Below, piece after piece: positions 35,466 to 44,531 of a DNA stretch of 64,000 nt. Numbering within the stretch: the stretch's first letter is position 1; each line of letters starts with the position of its first letter. Both the position numbers and the translations under genes were made by a program. The stretch spans positions 1-64,000 of the forward strand of contig SUXW01000005.1 of the NCBI GenBank assembly GCA_015060765.1, written 5' to 3'. The notes under the pieces are model-generated. The model searched no databases, was not told the origin of the DNA, and saw only the letters and a list, made by a program, of their open reading frames with translations. This DNA is from Bacteroides sp. GTDB taxonomy: Bacteria; Bacteroidota; Bacteroidia; Bacteroidales; Bacteroidaceae.

Positions 35466-35605
35466 CGCGAACAAAGAAAGTGAATGTAACTAAACTGGTT
35501 TGAATAGGGTGATTTAACCTTTTTTAAAGCCGAATTTCGTGCTTTTCTGCCCGTAACTTGCACCATTCATCCCTTTTTCATGCTAATTGGTATGGTGTTT
35601 TCTCC

Positions 35606-37090
35606 TTATTTTATCCATTTGTCAATGCATTCGGCTGTGCCTGGATAGCTGGGGCGCATCAAGCTTCCGTAGTTTACAATCACTCCTTCGCGATTAATGA
35701 TGAAATAATGCGGATAAACGTTTACATTAAGTTGATTGTACATTTTGTATACCTCATCATTATTCGGCCAATCATTAGTCAGAATGTGCTCAATACCGTC
35801 TACATGCATCTCATGCTTGTCGAGAATCTCTTTGTGACGCTTTCTGTCATTGATTCCGCAGATGGTGATAAACACAATGTCTTCCGTACTGTATTTCTTT
35901 CGAAGTTCCTTCAAAGGTTTCATTTCAGCAAGGCAAGGTGGACACCATGGCATCCAGAAATCCAGATAAATCATCTTTCCACGATGTTCTTCCAACAGGT
36001 CGTAGAAAGGTTTCATGTGAGGCATGATTTTGAGTGCCTTTACCTGATCTTGATAGCGTCCGTAAAGGATGTAGTCTGATACCGGTTTTGGATTCTCTTG
36101 AAATCCTTTCTTCGATTGGTGGATTTGCAGGATGGAGTTCCGGAGGTAGGGTGACTGAATATAACGATCAAAGTTTTCCCTTTGGCTATCAAAGTAAATG
36201 GTATCGTTCTGTTGATAGAGGGAAGAAGACAGGGCAAGGGTATACAGATAAGGCATGGCAGGTGTATCTTTCAAAGGTGAAAGTACATCTTCCAACGTAA
36301 CATTGTGATCATTGGCTTGGAGTCGTTCGTTAATAGCGTGAAGATAGCTATACATTTCTTGCGACATACGAAAATGTGCATCGGTTATCACTTGGTTTTC
36401 CAATAAGGCAGCAGCTTCGGTCAACTTATCGGTGTAACGATGAATATCAACTCCTTCAATCCGATAATTACGGGCATGGAACAAATTATCGAACCATGCC
36501 GTATAATAGTCTGCTTTCAGCAATTCGCCAATGTATTTTTTCACTACTTCTGAAGGTTGGTGTTTCTGTACATATTCTTCATATCGGTAGATTCTTTCCT
36601 GATGTCCCTTTTCCATCAGTTGCTCCATTTCCTCATTCGTCTTGAAGTCCGGATAAACACGATAGTCCTGCATATAGTAACCACCTTCGATAAATTGGTT
36701 TATTTGTTCATTGAATTTAGCTCCATTACCATTGATGACAGGATGAAGCATATCCTTGAAATCTATTTCCAAATGGATGCTGTCACCCGGTTGTACATAC
36801 AGATGTTCTATATAGGGCTTGATGGCCACCTCACACATCTCGGCATGAAGCATGAAACTAAAGTAAAAGCTATTGTCTTCGGTTATGTCGGTGGTATAGG
36901 TTACTTTCCCTTCTCTAAAGAAAGGTAGATGCAAAACTATCTCATTGACATGTGGATAAAAGTCACGATTCTTGATTTGCCCCGTGATGATGACTTCGCC
37001 TTGTTTGTCAGAAGATGCTTTCTGTTCTTTCGTGGCACTGCATCCGCAGAACAAGAGCAAGGAAAAGATAAAAGTAAATAATTTGATCAT
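35606..37090 (-). CDS. TlpA-like thioredoxin-fold lipoprotein
   Basis: 494 residues. The lipoprotein signal is MIKLFTFIFSLLLFCGC. An N-terminal beta-rich domain (about residues 30-130, GEVIITGQIKNRDFYPH) resembles the DUF4369-type lid of Bacteroidota thioredoxins. A helical middle follows, then a thioredoxin domain with WCPPC at about residue 385. It would reduce or isomerise disulfides in the periplasm. It is the last gene of the leftward efflux row, 40 bp after the final permease, and may be cotranscribed. Confidence 0.88.
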   Translation of the reverse strand: MIKLFTFIFSLLLFCGCSATKEQKASSDKQGEVIITGQIKNRDFYPHVNEIVLHLPFFREGKVTYTTDITEDNSFYFSFMLHAEMCEVAIKPYIEHLYVQPGDSIHLEIDFKDMLHPVINGNGAKFNEQINQFIEGGYYMQDYRVYPDFKTNEEMEQLMEKGHQERIYRYEEYVQKHQPSEVVKKYIGELLKADYYTAWFDNLFHARNYRIEGVDIHRYTDKLTEAAALLENQVITDAHFRMSQEMYSYLHAINERLQANDHNVTLEDVLSPLKDTPAMPYLYTLALSSSLYQQNDTIYFDSQRENFDRYIQSPYLRNSILQIHQSKKGFQENPKPVSDYILYGRYQDQVKALKIMPHMKPFYDLLEEHRGKMIYLDFWMPWCPPCLAEMKPLKELRKKYSTEDIVFITICGINDRKRHKEILDKHEMHVDGIEHILTNDWPNNDEVYKMYNQLNVNVYPHYFIINREGVIVNYGSLMRPSYPGTAECIDKWIK

Positions 37091-37130
37091 AAATGCAATC
37101 TGTTATTTCGTATGGCAAATATAGTTGTTT

Positions 37131-39500
37131 TTATTCTATCTTTAAACTATGAATAGGATTAACTTTTGCCGCAATCCAACTGTGGATACCGACAGTAAGC
37201 AGGGCTACGGCCCATACAACCAGAAACGGAAGGACAAATTGTAATACCGTAACTGTTGGGCGGTATACAAATTGTTCCAACCACCATTGCATGATGTACC
37301 AGGCTATAGGCATGGATACGATGTATGCCAATACGATTTGTCCAAGGAACGGACGATTGAGCAGCCATACAATGTTCAGTGTAGAGGCTCCGTGAACCTT
37401 TCGGATAGCAATTTCACGGGTACGTTGACGGAGGGCATACCATGAAATGCCGAACACCCCAAAGCAGGTAAGCAACAAAGCTATCAATGAATAAGTATTC
37501 AGTATGCGGTTCAGTTGCATCACGTCCTTGTTCAGTTCCATGAACCGTTGGTGCACGTCGGTATAGACCAAGTCCTGTCCATTGAACATCTCTTTCCATA
37601 TCCGTTCTATCCGTTCAAGGGTAGCTTTCCGTTTCTCCGGTTGCAGACGTATCAGCACGTATTTTCCTACCTGTCCCAAGTACGTATCTCCCGAATCACG
37701 AACCATGATTCTTTGCGGGTTGATTTCTTTTTGCAGGGAAGCGGTAGGATAGTTTTCTATCATCCCGGTAAGAATATACTTTACGCGTACCCTTGGCAGG
37801 ATGTCTTGCAATGTCTTTTGTCCGAAGTCCTCGCTGGAAACATTCTTCAAGCGGGCATAGCGTTCATTGATGTAGAAAGAAGTTCCGTATTTCTTTAGGG
37901 CATCGGCTGGCTGAAGGCCCTCAACCAAGTGAATGTGCATGGTAGAGAAGAAAGAAGTGTCTGTTTCAAATTCCAATTCCGGATATCTTTTTTCTGTTCC
38001 ATCGGGATGCTCAATGGCGAGTTCGGAAAAATAACCGTTTATTATCGAGTTGGAGGATAGACTCATGGCCTCTATTCCATCGAGGTTTGTAGCCAACTGT
38101 TGTTGGAAGGGTTGTAATCGTGGACCACTCATCATGTTGCCTATTTCAATCAAGTTTTCGTAGCGTGAAGCGCGGCTCTTCAGGATATCCATTTGACTCC
38201 GGGCTACAGTGGTGGCATATACCAATGCCAACGACAACATGAATTGCAAGGTAACAAGCATTTGTATAAGATGTTGCTTACCTTTACCGGCATATTGTTT
38301 GCGGAATTCACTCAGTGATTGTTTGGATAACCGGTGACTGATGTATAGACCCGGCACAACGGCCAATAGCAAGGCGAAGCACAACAACAACGGAAGCACT
38401 TGCCAACTGAAGAAGAAACCATACGTCAGATGGCTGGGAAGCAACTTGTTGAACAAAATCAGCACATCATTGATGAGCAAGAGCGACAATAAGAAAGAAA
38501 TCAATACAGTGGCGGTTGCATCCCAGAATAGTTGCAACCGTATTTCCTTCAGTTTGGCGCCCATCAACTTTTCTATATGAATCATCTTGAGTTGTTGTAA
38601 GGTACGGCTCAAGTTCAGATTGCTATAATTGAAACAAGCAATGACCAATACCAGCAAGGCCGAAATCAAGGCTATGTAAAGCAATTGCACATTCGTATGA
38701 TGGAAGAAAGGCAAAGGCAGTTCTTGCGAGTTGGGGTTATCATTAAAATAAATCTCCTTGATGGGGTCGATGTGGTATTCCGTTTGTCCGGGCAGAAGAG
38801 TAGGAATCTTGTCATCCTTTATCTTCTTCAACAAGGCTTCTATATCGGTATTTTCCTTCAACTTCAGCAAAGTGGGGCCACCGTAATAGTTGGCTCCAAT
38901 GGAGGTAAGCGCATCGAACTGCAAGAAAGATTGTGGACGGTTCTCTACTACGGCAACTACCTGATAGGATTTTCTGTTCCCCTCCAACGTGGTTGTCTCG
39001 ATGATTTCTCCTATGGCACTCCGGTCACCGAACACCCGTTTGGCGCAGTCGGCACTCAAGGCCAACTTATCAGGTGCTTCCAGCGCCTCCTTCAGATTCC
39101 CTTCTATCGTTTTATAATCAAAGAACTGAAGCAGTGTGGCATCGGTTCGTACGAATAAGGCATCTGTTACCGTTTGTTCCCCGTATTGCAGATAAGCCAC
39201 ATCCATGGAATTGATGCGGAGAATTTGTTCCACCTCGGCATAGCTGTCTTTTATTCGGTTCGAAGCATCAACAGATATAAATGGCACTTTCTTCCCCTCT
39301 TCCATCGGGGAGTCCTGTCGCAGAATGTAGATGTTCTCCCGATGGGGATTGGTACTTTCAATGTTATATTCATGAATAAAATAAGTAATCAATAGATTGG
39401 TACATGCCAGCCCTACTGTAAGACTGAACAAGGAAATGCAGAAATACAGCTTGTTTCTCCACCAATTCCGAAGCGTTAGTTTCAGATAAATATTCATCAC
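37131..39500 (-). CDS. MacB/FtsX-type ABC permease (fifth in the row)
   Basis: 789 residues with the two-half layout: membrane helix, periplasmic domain, three helices, then the same again. The first helix is at about residues 18-42 (FCISLFSLTVGLACTNLLI). The FtsX-like block contains IRLQLFWDATATVLISFLLSL, and the end RTREIAIRKVHGASTLNIVWLL is the conserved FtsX cytoplasmic motif. Such permeases work mechanically with an ATPase and periplasmic adaptor. It has no ATPase of its own and lies 24 bp downstream of the previous permease. Confidence 0.9.
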   Translation of the reverse strand: MMNIYLKLTLRNWWRNKLYFCISLFSLTVGLACTNLLITYFIHEYNIESTNPHRENIYILRQDSPMEEGKKVPFISVDASNRIKDSYAEVEQILRINSMDVAYLQYGEQTVTDALFVRTDATLLQFFDYKTIEGNLKEALEAPDKLALSADCAKRVFGDRSAIGEIIETTTLEGNRKSYQVVAVVENRPQSFLQFDALTSIGANYYGGPTLLKLKENTDIEALLKKIKDDKIPTLLPGQTEYHIDPIKEIYFNDNPNSQELPLPFFHHTNVQLLYIALISALLVLVIACFNYSNLNLSRTLQQLKMIHIEKLMGAKLKEIRLQLFWDATATVLISFLLSLLLINDVLILFNKLLPSHLTYGFFFSWQVLPLLLCFALLLAVVPGLYISHRLSKQSLSEFRKQYAGKGKQHLIQMLVTLQFMLSLALVYATTVARSQMDILKSRASRYENLIEIGNMMSGPRLQPFQQQLATNLDGIEAMSLSSNSIINGYFSELAIEHPDGTEKRYPELEFETDTSFFSTMHIHLVEGLQPADALKKYGTSFYINERYARLKNVSSEDFGQKTLQDILPRVRVKYILTGMIENYPTASLQKEINPQRIMVRDSGDTYLGQVGKYVLIRLQPEKRKATLERIERIWKEMFNGQDLVYTDVHQRFMELNKDVMQLNRILNTYSLIALLLTCFGVFGISWYALRQRTREIAIRKVHGASTLNIVWLLNRPFLGQIVLAYIVSMPIAWYIMQWWLEQFVYRPTVTVLQFVLPFLVVWAVALLTVGIHSWIAAKVNPIHSLKIE

Positions 39501-39524
39501 TTTTATTTTTTAGATTTCTTTTTA

Positions 39525-41945
39525 CTATTCACTCTTCACCACATCCGCCGGATTTTCGTTGGCTGCTTTCCAAACACGATAGCCCACACAAAGCACAATG
39601 AGTAGGGTAACAGTCAAGAGTATGGTGGCATATATCCACCATGAAATGGCGGTTTGTATCACATACGTCTGTAGCCATTGTTTCATCACCACATAGCCCA
39701 CACAGAACGCTACTACCGATGAAACCAATAGCAAGATGCCATACTCCTTGGCGAACAGTCCGATGACATGGCCGATTTTTGCGCCATGCACCTTACGGAT
39801 AGCCATCTCCTTCCGACGACGTTCGCACGTCAGGTTCACCATGGAGAAGATACCAAATAGCGTGATGAGTACACATACTCCTGAAGCGATGCCGAGTAAC
39901 TTCATTAGCATACGTTCCGATTGCAAGGCTTTTTCTATCTCTTCGCGAACGGTATAGAAGCCCATATGCATGTATCGGCTATCTACATGCGGGAAGGTGC
40001 GTTGTAGATGAGAACGTACGCTGTCTTCCAAAACATTAACATCACCAATGGAACTGGTTAGGAAACGTTTCCGATGAATGCTTTTCGAAGAAGAAGAGAA
40101 TGTCTTCTGCTCTTCCAAAGCAACCTGATAGACCGAGGGAGAAGGTGGTAATATGGGGGATAGTTGGATATTCTTAATTACACCGCGGATAGTATGTCGG
40201 GGCTCTTTACCTGCTTCACTCCATCCGCCAAGAAAAACAGAATATAGTTGTTTTCCTATAGCTTCTTCTGGCTTATAGCCAAGTTTGGTAGCAAATGCCT
40301 CATTTATCCAAACACTCTGCTCGTTACCTTTTTCTTTCGGAGCTTCACCTGCTACGATCTGCATACCAAATATCTGATAGATATCATAACTTATTCGATG
40401 TTTTTTACTTTGGATGGTAAGTATTTCTCCCCTTTCGTGTTCGTGTTTTATATCATAACTTCCTGTACGGTAGCTTCTCGTATCAAACGGATGTTCTTCT
40501 GTTTTGTAATATTTCAGATAGGGTAATTGCTCCATTGCGGCATCTACATCTTCTTCTGCCCAACTCAACCATCCTTCAGCTATCACCACATCCATATTCA
40601 AGCCCATATCTGATGAATGGTGTAGATGGTGTAACTGTTTTTGCAGGGTAAGAGTGGCAAACAACACAAAAATGCTGACAAACAACTGAATGGCCATACT
40701 CAAACGGCGAAAAGTAAAGAAACGTCCCGACGAAGAGATGGGTTGTAAGGAAGTTCGGAGTGAATGGCGTTGTTGGGCATAGAGTATAAAGGCAGAGATC
40801 ACTGTAGAAATAATAACTACCACTCCTATATAAAACGCTGACTCGCAATATAGGAAACCCACATTTTCATGAATGCCAACCATTTCTTTAAATGGCTTGA
40901 ACAAACACTCTATAATCATCATTCCCACAAAGATGGCAAAAGCCGTCAGCAATAGGAACTCGGTTGTGGTCATCCGCAGTAAATTTCCTTCACTGGCACC
41001 ATGAACACGCCGAAGTGCCATTTCACGTCGACGGATATACAAGCGGATGATGTAAAGTATCAAGTAATTTAGCAAAGCGCAAACCACTATTACTACTCCA
41101 ACGGCATTGAACAGACGGATATGTTCCAAATGGATGGAATCGGTCGATTTGGGGTAAGTATAGTGCATACTGCTGATAGGGACAATGGTGAGTGGATCGT
41201 TGCTTGTCATGGTATGTGTTTCACCATCAGCCAGATTGAAAGTTTCTTCTCTCCGGTTCTGCTTCAATTTCTTGTCCAATGCTTTTACGTCAGTTCCTGC
41301 TACAAGTTTTACGAATGTATAAGCTGTCAGGTAGCCCCAACTCTGTCTCTCATCTTTCGACGAAAGTAAAACGTCGTACGGATAACACGAATGTCCTTCC
41401 ATATCCTTTAGCAAGGCACAGATGGTATATTCATCTCCTACATCGGTTCGTCTCAAATCTTTGGAAAGTGTTTTTCCCAACACATCGGTTGTTCCAAACA
41501 AGCGTTTGGCGCCACTCTCAGTAATACCTGCCAAACGGTCATCATATAAGAACTGGTCGTTTCCCTGTAATATTGTCAATGGGAATATTTTTGTATAAGC
41601 CGAATCTGTCTTTAATATATAGATGTCTTTCCCTTTTTCCTTCTTCTGTTGGTGGAAAATGGCACAACTCGCTTCTATTTCTGGAAAAGTCTCTTTAATA
41701 TGCGAAGCTTCCAAAAAGGATGTGTAATGAATAAACTTTTCCATTTCATTTTCCCGCCAAATTCCTACGTGAAAGATACGCTCGCCATCGGGCCAATGGG
41801 TGTCGTATGTCATCTCATATTTCAACCAGATGCTGGATAGGGCGAAACAAGCAAAGCCTAATGCCAGCCCCACTATACTGATGGCGCTTTGCATCTTGTA
41901 CTTCAACAGGTTGCGCACGGCAACTTTCAGGTAATGTAGTAGCAT
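39525..41945 (-). CDS. MacB/FtsX-type ABC permease (fourth in the row)
   Basis: 806 residues from ATG 41945, which begins MLLHYLKVAVRNLLKYKMQS, the standard start of these permeases. The longer frame from 42032 is not supported. Eight membrane segments in two halves can be picked out. The FtsX motifs are RRREMALRRVHGASEGNLL and RRKEMAIRKVHGAKIGHVI. There is a 143-bp gap with palindromes on its 5' side. Confidence 0.9.
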   Translation of the reverse strand: MLLHYLKVAVRNLLKYKMQSAISIVGLALGFACFALSSIWLKYEMTYDTHWPDGERIFHVGIWRENEMEKFIHYTSFLEASHIKETFPEIEASCAIFHQQKKEKGKDIYILKTDSAYTKIFPLTILQGNDQFLYDDRLAGITESGAKRLFGTTDVLGKTLSKDLRRTDVGDEYTICALLKDMEGHSCYPYDVLLSSKDERQSWGYLTAYTFVKLVAGTDVKALDKKLKQNRREETFNLADGETHTMTSNDPLTIVPISSMHYTYPKSTDSIHLEHIRLFNAVGVVIVVCALLNYLILYIIRLYIRRREMALRRVHGASEGNLLRMTTTEFLLLTAFAIFVGMMIIECLFKPFKEMVGIHENVGFLYCESAFYIGVVVIISTVISAFILYAQQRHSLRTSLQPISSSGRFFTFRRLSMAIQLFVSIFVLFATLTLQKQLHHLHHSSDMGLNMDVVIAEGWLSWAEEDVDAAMEQLPYLKYYKTEEHPFDTRSYRTGSYDIKHEHERGEILTIQSKKHRISYDIYQIFGMQIVAGEAPKEKGNEQSVWINEAFATKLGYKPEEAIGKQLYSVFLGGWSEAGKEPRHTIRGVIKNIQLSPILPPSPSVYQVALEEQKTFSSSSKSIHRKRFLTSSIGDVNVLEDSVRSHLQRTFPHVDSRYMHMGFYTVREEIEKALQSERMLMKLLGIASGVCVLITLFGIFSMVNLTCERRRKEMAIRKVHGAKIGHVIGLFAKEYGILLLVSSVVAFCVGYVVMKQWLQTYVIQTAISWWIYATILLTVTLLIVLCVGYRVWKAANENPADVVKSE

Positions 41946-42003
41946 ACTATTCTTTCTTTTATTGTTTCTTCTTTTTTGTCGATAAATCATCGAGTTCCCG
42001 GTA

Positions 42004-42042
42004 GTAACACGGCGTTTTCTTACTTGTAACACGGCGTGTTAC
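42004..42042. repeat. Palindrome and direct repeat between permease genes
   Basis: GTAACACGGCGTGTTAC at 42026-42042 is a perfect 17-base palindrome. Its first 12 bases recur at 42004-42015, 22 bp earlier. The gap lies inside the permease row. Confidence 0.7.
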
Positions 42043-42088
42043 GAAGTAGAACTCATCGCCTTTTTTAAATTTAGTCAGAACCCCTTTT

Positions 42089-44518
42089 TTATTCTTTCCT
42101 AATAATCTCTGCCGGATTCACTTTCGTTATCAGGTAAATGCGGAAGCCAACCGTCAGTGCCACAATAGCTGCCATGCCCACGAAGATGCCTCCGTAGAAC
42201 AAGATGCCGGTATCGATGAAGACTTCGTACATGGAACTGAATTCTGTGACGGCAAATGCCACAATCGGGAAGGCCAGTATGAAGGTGGTTACCAATAGCC
42301 AAATGTAAAGGCGGGCAAATATCAGGGCAATCTGCTTCACTCCCGCTCCATTCACCTTGCGGATGGCCATTTCCTTGCGGCGGTATTCCGTGTCGAGGGT
42401 AATGGCGGCATAGATGCCAAGCAGGACAATAATCAGTGCAACAATAGAAAAGAAAGCCACAATGCCTCGAAGCGTAAATTCCATAGATTGCTTCATACGG
42501 ATGTCGTCCATCAAGGTCTTCAAGCGGATGTCAATGCTCTCGGGTAAGTGTTTGCGAAGCACTTTCTCCAATCCTTCACCAACTTGTTTCTTCTGTCCGG
42601 GTTCGCACTTCACGTAACAATGATAAATCTCGTATTCCTCCAACGGATAGAATACGCAGATGTTTTGGTTAAAATTTCCGGATGATGCTTGGATAGATTG
42701 TATGAGGGGTTGGCATATAGCGGTCACGGTATATCCCTTATCGCCATAATCGTACAACATCTCTCCCAACATCTCTTTCTCCATCATCTTTTCCAATCCC
42801 TCCGTTACAACTATTTCGTTTTCAGTCTTCGGCAACACACCTGCTTGTAATGGCATATTCATGAACTTGAAGAAGTCGGGAACTACATAGAGAACCGTTA
42901 CACTCTTTACGTGATCGCGATTCCTACCTGGTTGGGTAAAGACAGCAGACATGGTTACACCACGGGTATAACCTTCCATAGAGGCAGGCAACATCTCTTT
43001 CACGCCCGTCACCTTGCTCAACTCAGCTACCAAGTTCAAGCGTTCTTCTTGGCTCAAGAAGGTGTATTCGTGCATCGGAATGCTATAGATATTTTCTTTT
43101 TCTGATTGGGTAAGGGTGCCAAAGAGGGTATTCGATGCCCTCTGCGATTGCAGATAGAGCATAGTGGCAAGCGTTACGAATATCCAGCAGATAAAGAGTT
43201 GTACTCCAAGCAGCACGTTGCGCACCCGATGCTTGCCATACACACCTCCACCGCCAAACAATCCACGTTGGATGCTGATACGCTCCACCTTCCACACCAC
43301 CAATGCAGCGGCAATCATGCAACAAACCAACAAACCGAGCAAGTAGCCTCCGGTTTGCCACATCATGACATCGCGTTCGATGGTTATCGACATCTCGAAC
43401 ATGTTGATAGAAAGGAATGGAGCCGTCAGTTCCATCAGCATCATGCAGAAGAGACCCGATACAAGAAGTAACAAAAGCGATTGTACAAAAAGCATCGTCC
43501 ATAATTGCCAACCACGGGCACCACTCACTCGTCGCAAGCTATATTCGCGGATGCGGGTTACAAATGAGCCGGTCAGGAAGTGGAAGAAGTTAAGCATGCC
43601 TACCAACAGCATCAGCACACCGGCTATCAATGTGGTGAGTGCAAGATAGGGAGCATAGGCTCTATCTCCCTTCCAAAACAATTCATTGAAGGGGAATGCC
43701 ACAATCGGTAGCCTCTGCCCGAAATAATCTCCTTCCAACTTGCGTGCATTGAACTCACGGCAGAAGGCTTCCTGCTCTACATCTTCGCTCAACAAGGCAT
43801 ACGTACAACCGGAGGCCATGGAGCGTTTCCAACCACTATTCAGAATACCCTCGCTATCGTTCAGCACCCAGGCATCTGTGTTTCGTAAGAAGTTTAGGCT
43901 GTTGTTCAGCGGCATGTCTTCCATTACCCCTTGGATAGTATAGGCTATACCGCCGGTACGGGGTGTCGAGTCGGGGGAAGTCATCAATTTATGTGTCAAT
44001 ACCATCTGTTTGCCTACTGCCTCGGCCGGATTGTCAAAGATGCGCTTGGCCATCGTTTCTGATAGCAAGATGGAATTGGGTGCATGAGCAGCTTGTTGCC
44101 AAGAACCGTACAACACTTTCGGGGTGAATACACGCAGATAGGCCGAGTCGGTTTCCATAACCGCCAATGTGTAGGGCAGCATTTTCCCTTCAGCCACTTC
44201 TACGTTGTAAGAACGGTTATCAACATAATTGGTATAGATGTAGGTATCTATCCCCGAGATGGAAAATTTCTTCAGGTCATCGGAGAAGTCGCAAAAGGTT
44301 AGTCCGTCTGAGACTCCCGTTTCAGGATTTTGGGTAGAAAATTGCACAATGCGGTTGCGTTGTTCAAAGCAATTGTCTGTGCTATAAACGTAGCGGCTAA
44401 TGTACAGACAGATGCTGAAGCAGAAGAGTGCCACCGACAGGCCCAACACAGCAATGAGGTTCTGTGTCTTGAACTTCAAGATGCAACGCCAGGCGGTGAT
44501 GATGTAATGTAGTATCAT
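42089..44518 (-). CDS. MacB/FtsX-type ABC permease (third in the row)
   Basis: 809 residues starting MILHYIITAWRCILKFKTQN, nearly identical at both ends to the preceding permease (44532-46946). The last 60 residues, with EYRRKEMAIRKVNGAGVKQI and FRIYLITKVNPAEIIRKE, are close copies, while the periplasmic domains diverge. This indicates a tandem duplication followed by divergence of the substrate- or partner-facing parts. There is a 13-bp spacing to the upstream gene. Confidence 0.92.
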   Translation of the reverse strand: MILHYIITAWRCILKFKTQNLIAVLGLSVALFCFSICLYISRYVYSTDNCFEQRNRIVQFSTQNPETGVSDGLTFCDFSDDLKKFSISGIDTYIYTNYVDNRSYNVEVAEGKMLPYTLAVMETDSAYLRVFTPKVLYGSWQQAAHAPNSILLSETMAKRIFDNPAEAVGKQMVLTHKLMTSPDSTPRTGGIAYTIQGVMEDMPLNNSLNFLRNTDAWVLNDSEGILNSGWKRSMASGCTYALLSEDVEQEAFCREFNARKLEGDYFGQRLPIVAFPFNELFWKGDRAYAPYLALTTLIAGVLMLLVGMLNFFHFLTGSFVTRIREYSLRRVSGARGWQLWTMLFVQSLLLLLVSGLFCMMLMELTAPFLSINMFEMSITIERDVMMWQTGGYLLGLLVCCMIAAALVVWKVERISIQRGLFGGGGVYGKHRVRNVLLGVQLFICWIFVTLATMLYLQSQRASNTLFGTLTQSEKENIYSIPMHEYTFLSQEERLNLVAELSKVTGVKEMLPASMEGYTRGVTMSAVFTQPGRNRDHVKSVTVLYVVPDFFKFMNMPLQAGVLPKTENEIVVTEGLEKMMEKEMLGEMLYDYGDKGYTVTAICQPLIQSIQASSGNFNQNICVFYPLEEYEIYHCYVKCEPGQKKQVGEGLEKVLRKHLPESIDIRLKTLMDDIRMKQSMEFTLRGIVAFFSIVALIIVLLGIYAAITLDTEYRRKEMAIRKVNGAGVKQIALIFARLYIWLLVTTFILAFPIVAFAVTEFSSMYEVFIDTGILFYGGIFVGMAAIVALTVGFRIYLITKVNPAEIIRKE

Positions 44519-44531
44519 ATTATAGTTGTTT

